A stretch of 64,000 nt of DNA, taken from positions 3,596,001 through 3,660,000 of the forward strand of contig NZ_LT629772.1 in the NCBI RefSeq assembly GCF_900105385.1, read 5' to 3'. The stretch comes from Microlunatus soli (GTDB lineage Bacteria > Actinomycetota > Actinomycetes > Propionibacteriales > Propionibacteriaceae). The notes under the pieces were generated by a model, which had not been told where the DNA came from, did not search any database, and saw only the letters and a program-made list of their open reading frames with translations. The position numbers and the translations under genes were made by a program. This document shows positions 62,262 through 64,000 of this stretch, one piece after another (position 1 is the stretch's first letter; every line of letters begins with the position of its first letter).

Positions 62262-64000
62262 GCCGCGCTCACCTGCAGCGGTGGGACCGCAACGCCCGAG
62301 TCGGACGATTCGGTGCGGCGGGACTCGACCAGCTCAGCCAGTTCGGAGACGGTCTGATGACTGAAGAATTCGTGCGCGGCGACGTCGACGCCCTGTTTGC
62401 GAAGCTTGCCGAGGAGATCGACGCTGCGCAAGGAATCGCCACCGAGCAGGTAGTAGTTGTCGGCGGTGCCGACCTGATCCAGTCCGAGAGTGTCTGCCCA
62501 GGCTTCGCACAGCAGCTCCTCCAGCGGGCTGGCCGGCGCAACGTACTCGTCGAGTTCGGCCATTGCGGCCCGACTCGCCCACGGGTACGGCAATGCCGAT
62601 CGATCCGGTTTGCCGTTCGGATCCAGCGGCATCGCATCGAGCACGGTGAACACCGACGGCAGCATGTATTCGGGCAGCCGCTCCAGAAGGTGGCCGCGGA
62701 GCACTGAGGCGTTGACCGTGCCGTCGGCAGCGGCGGTGACGAAGGCACCCAGCCGCTTGACGTTGCCCAGGTCGAACACCTGGACCGCGACCTGGCCGAC
62801 ATCGGCGTGATCGGCGAGGACCGACTCGATCTCGGCGAGCTCGATCCGGTGACCGCGAATCTTCAGCTGCCGATCAATTCGTCCGCGGAAGCCGAATATG
62901 CCGTCCTGGAACGTGCCGCGGTCGCCGCTGCGGTAGCGCCGGGAACCGGGTGCGCCGCTCGGGTCGGGGACGAACCGTTCAGCGGTCAGCCGCGGGTGAT
63001 TGTGGTAACCGCGGGCGACACCGGCGCCGCCGATCAGGATCTCGGCAACCTTCTCGTCGTCTCCGGGCGTGCCGGTGGAGGTCTCGGCAAGCTCCATCGC
63101 GGCGTTGTCCAGCGGCGACCCGATCGGGACGCTGCCGGCGGGGTCGACGCGTTCGGTCGGGCACAGCGAGGCGAAGGTCGTGGTCTCCGTCGGTCCGTAG
63201 GCCGCATACAGCTGTCGTCGTGGCACGCCGGCAGCACGGCCGAACAATTTGGGCGACAGCACGTCACCACCGGTGATCACCGTGCCGACAGCCGACAGGG
63301 CATCCAGATCCTGGTCGACGACCAGATGGAACAGACCGGTGGTGAGGAACAGCCAGTCCGGTCGAACCCTGCGCAGCCGCGATCCGAGCTCGGCGACCGA
63401 CAACCGGGCCGGGAGCACAGCGACCGTACCCCCGGCGGTGAGTGCAGCCCAGATCTCGAAGGTCGCCGCATCGAATGCGGTCGGCGCAAGGTGCGCCACG
63501 GTCTCCCCGGGGCCGACAGCGATCCTGTGGTCGGACAGCAGCGCATCGATATTGCGATGCGAAACGACAACACCCTTGGGGCGCCCGGTCGATCCCGACG
63601 TGTACATCAGGTAGGCAGCATTGTCCGGGTCGGCTTCGCAGTCGGCACGCAGCCGGTCGGGTACCGATGCTGCGGCACCGTCGGCCTCCAGCGACCTGAG
63701 GCTGATCGCATCCGCCGGCTCGTCCGGTCCGGGACCGATCCGGACTCGGCAGCCGGCGTCGGTCCGGAGCAGGTCCTTGCGTGCATCGGGGTAGCTCGGG
63801 TCGACCGGCACATAGCAGCCGCCCGCCTTCAACACGGCCAGGAATGCGGTGATCGCGGCGGCGCCGCGGGGCAGCTCGACAGCGACCCGGTCCTCCGGCC
63901 CGATCCCGGTGGCACGCAAGCGGGCAGCGAGTGCCTCGGCTCTCCCGTCGAGCTCGGCGTAGCTGATCTCGGTCAGATCGTCATCGACGACGGCTGCCCG
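62258..64000 (-). CDS. NRPS adenylation-carrier protein, N-terminus outside the window
   Basis: The frame is open to the right edge; about 580 residues are visible. A domain: YTSGSTGRPKGV, YAAYGPTETTTF, YRSGDRG, KIRGHRIELAEIE, PNGKPDRSALP. T domain: NYYLLGGDSLRSVDLL. By-eye code D-A-F-F-I-G-A-T-F-K, similar to valine/isoleucine codes. No C domain is seen up to the edge, but one could precede it. First gene (in the window) of the minus-strand precursor operon. Confidence 0.9.
   Translation of the reverse strand, partial: RAAVVDDDLTEISYAELDGRAEALAARLRATGIGPEDRVAVELPRGAAAITAFLAVLKAGGCYVPVDPSYPDARKDLLRTDAGCRVRIGPGPDEPADAISLRSLEADGAAASVPDRLRADCEADPDNAAYLMYTSGSTGRPKGVVVSHRNIDALLSDHRIAVGPGETVAHLAPTAFDAATFEIWAALTAGGTVAVLPARLSVAELGSRLRRVRPDWLFLTTGLFHLVVDQDLDALSAVGTVITGGDVLSPKLFGRAAGVPRRQLYAAYGPTETTTFASLCPTERVDPAGSVPIGSPLDNAAMELAETSTGTPGDDEKVAEILIGGAGVARGYHNHPRLTAERFVPDPSGAPGSRRYRSGDRGTFQDGIFGFRGRIDRQLKIRGHRIELAEIESVLADHADVGQVAVQVFDLGNVKRLGAFVTAAADGTVNASVLRGHLLERLPEYMLPSVFTVLDAMPLDPNGKPDRSALPYPWASRAAMAELDEYVAPASPLEELLCEAWADTLGLDQVGTADNYYLLGGDSLRSVDLLGKLRKQGVDVAAHEFFSHQTVSELAELVESRRTESSDSGVAVPPLQVSAA

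Noticed and set aside
1-64000. tRNA, rRNA, insertion sequence or prophage genes
   Set aside because: None were recognised: no transposase, integrase or phage motifs in the translated frames and no clear tRNA cloverleaf found by eye.

Overview
The window is high-GC DNA with dense, often overlapping genes, GTG starts and many leaderless-type promoters (a TANNNT hexamer 6-7 bases before the start codon). This points to an actinomycete. The purD-purB-purC-purS-purQ-purL set and small-type PurL fit Actinomycetota; a Propionibacteriales relative is possible, but the sequence does not prove a genus.

Left third (1-23.4 kb) is housekeeping. Purine synthesis genes purD (3' end), purB, purC, purS, purQ and purL are interspersed with two ABC-2 type exporters, a PspC-like small membrane protein, a large unknown membrane protein, a secreted SH3-like protein and a secreted S33 peptidase. 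Then come a NarL-type two-component system preceded by an odd Asp-tract/Cys-tail protein, an M20 peptidase, a TetR repressor with a palindromic operator next to two tiny membrane proteins, and a DctA-type dicarboxylate carrier.

Right two thirds (23.4 kb to the right edge) is one large non-ribosomal peptide gene cluster, which I do not recognise as any known one and which runs off the right edge. Its machinery is strongly fragmented: free-standing C, A-T and C-T-C proteins rather than long modular ones. A minus-strand operon (33.9 to 23.4 kb) holds a threonine aldolase, an intact C domain, a decayed C-A-T protein, a C*-A-T protein with a serine-type code, a decayed stand-alone C domain and a 4'-phosphopantetheinyl transferase. 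Divergent from it are MbtH and an A-T protein. A second plus-strand operon (37.5-45.0 kb) holds a P450, C-T-C, an L-threonine-kinase-like GHMP kinase, a 75-aa unknown, a free thioester reductase and a methyltransferase. Further right are more thioesterases, a second P450, another A-T protein coupled to a winged-helix regulator, a second two-component system with a small Cys-containing peptide gene, a HTH_42 protein and a DrrAB-type exporter. Last is a minus-strand operon of A-T, P450, cysteine-synthase-like enzyme, ATP-grasp ligase, argininosuccinate-lyase-like enzyme, thioesterase and TIM-barrel protein.

Taken together: the threonine kinase, cysteine-synthase-like and argininosuccinate-lyase-like enzymes look like a route from threonine to 2,3-diaminobutyrate (inference). 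Serine- and Val/Ile-type adenylation domains would supply other residues, three P450s and a methyltransferase would tailor, and the peptide is probably released reductively by the free reductase because no fused thioesterase domain is visible. Upstream of the MbtH and P450/C-T-C operons lie matching heptamer direct repeats (11-base period) at identical distance from similar -10 hexamers, suggesting common control by an OmpR/SARP-like winged-helix regulator.
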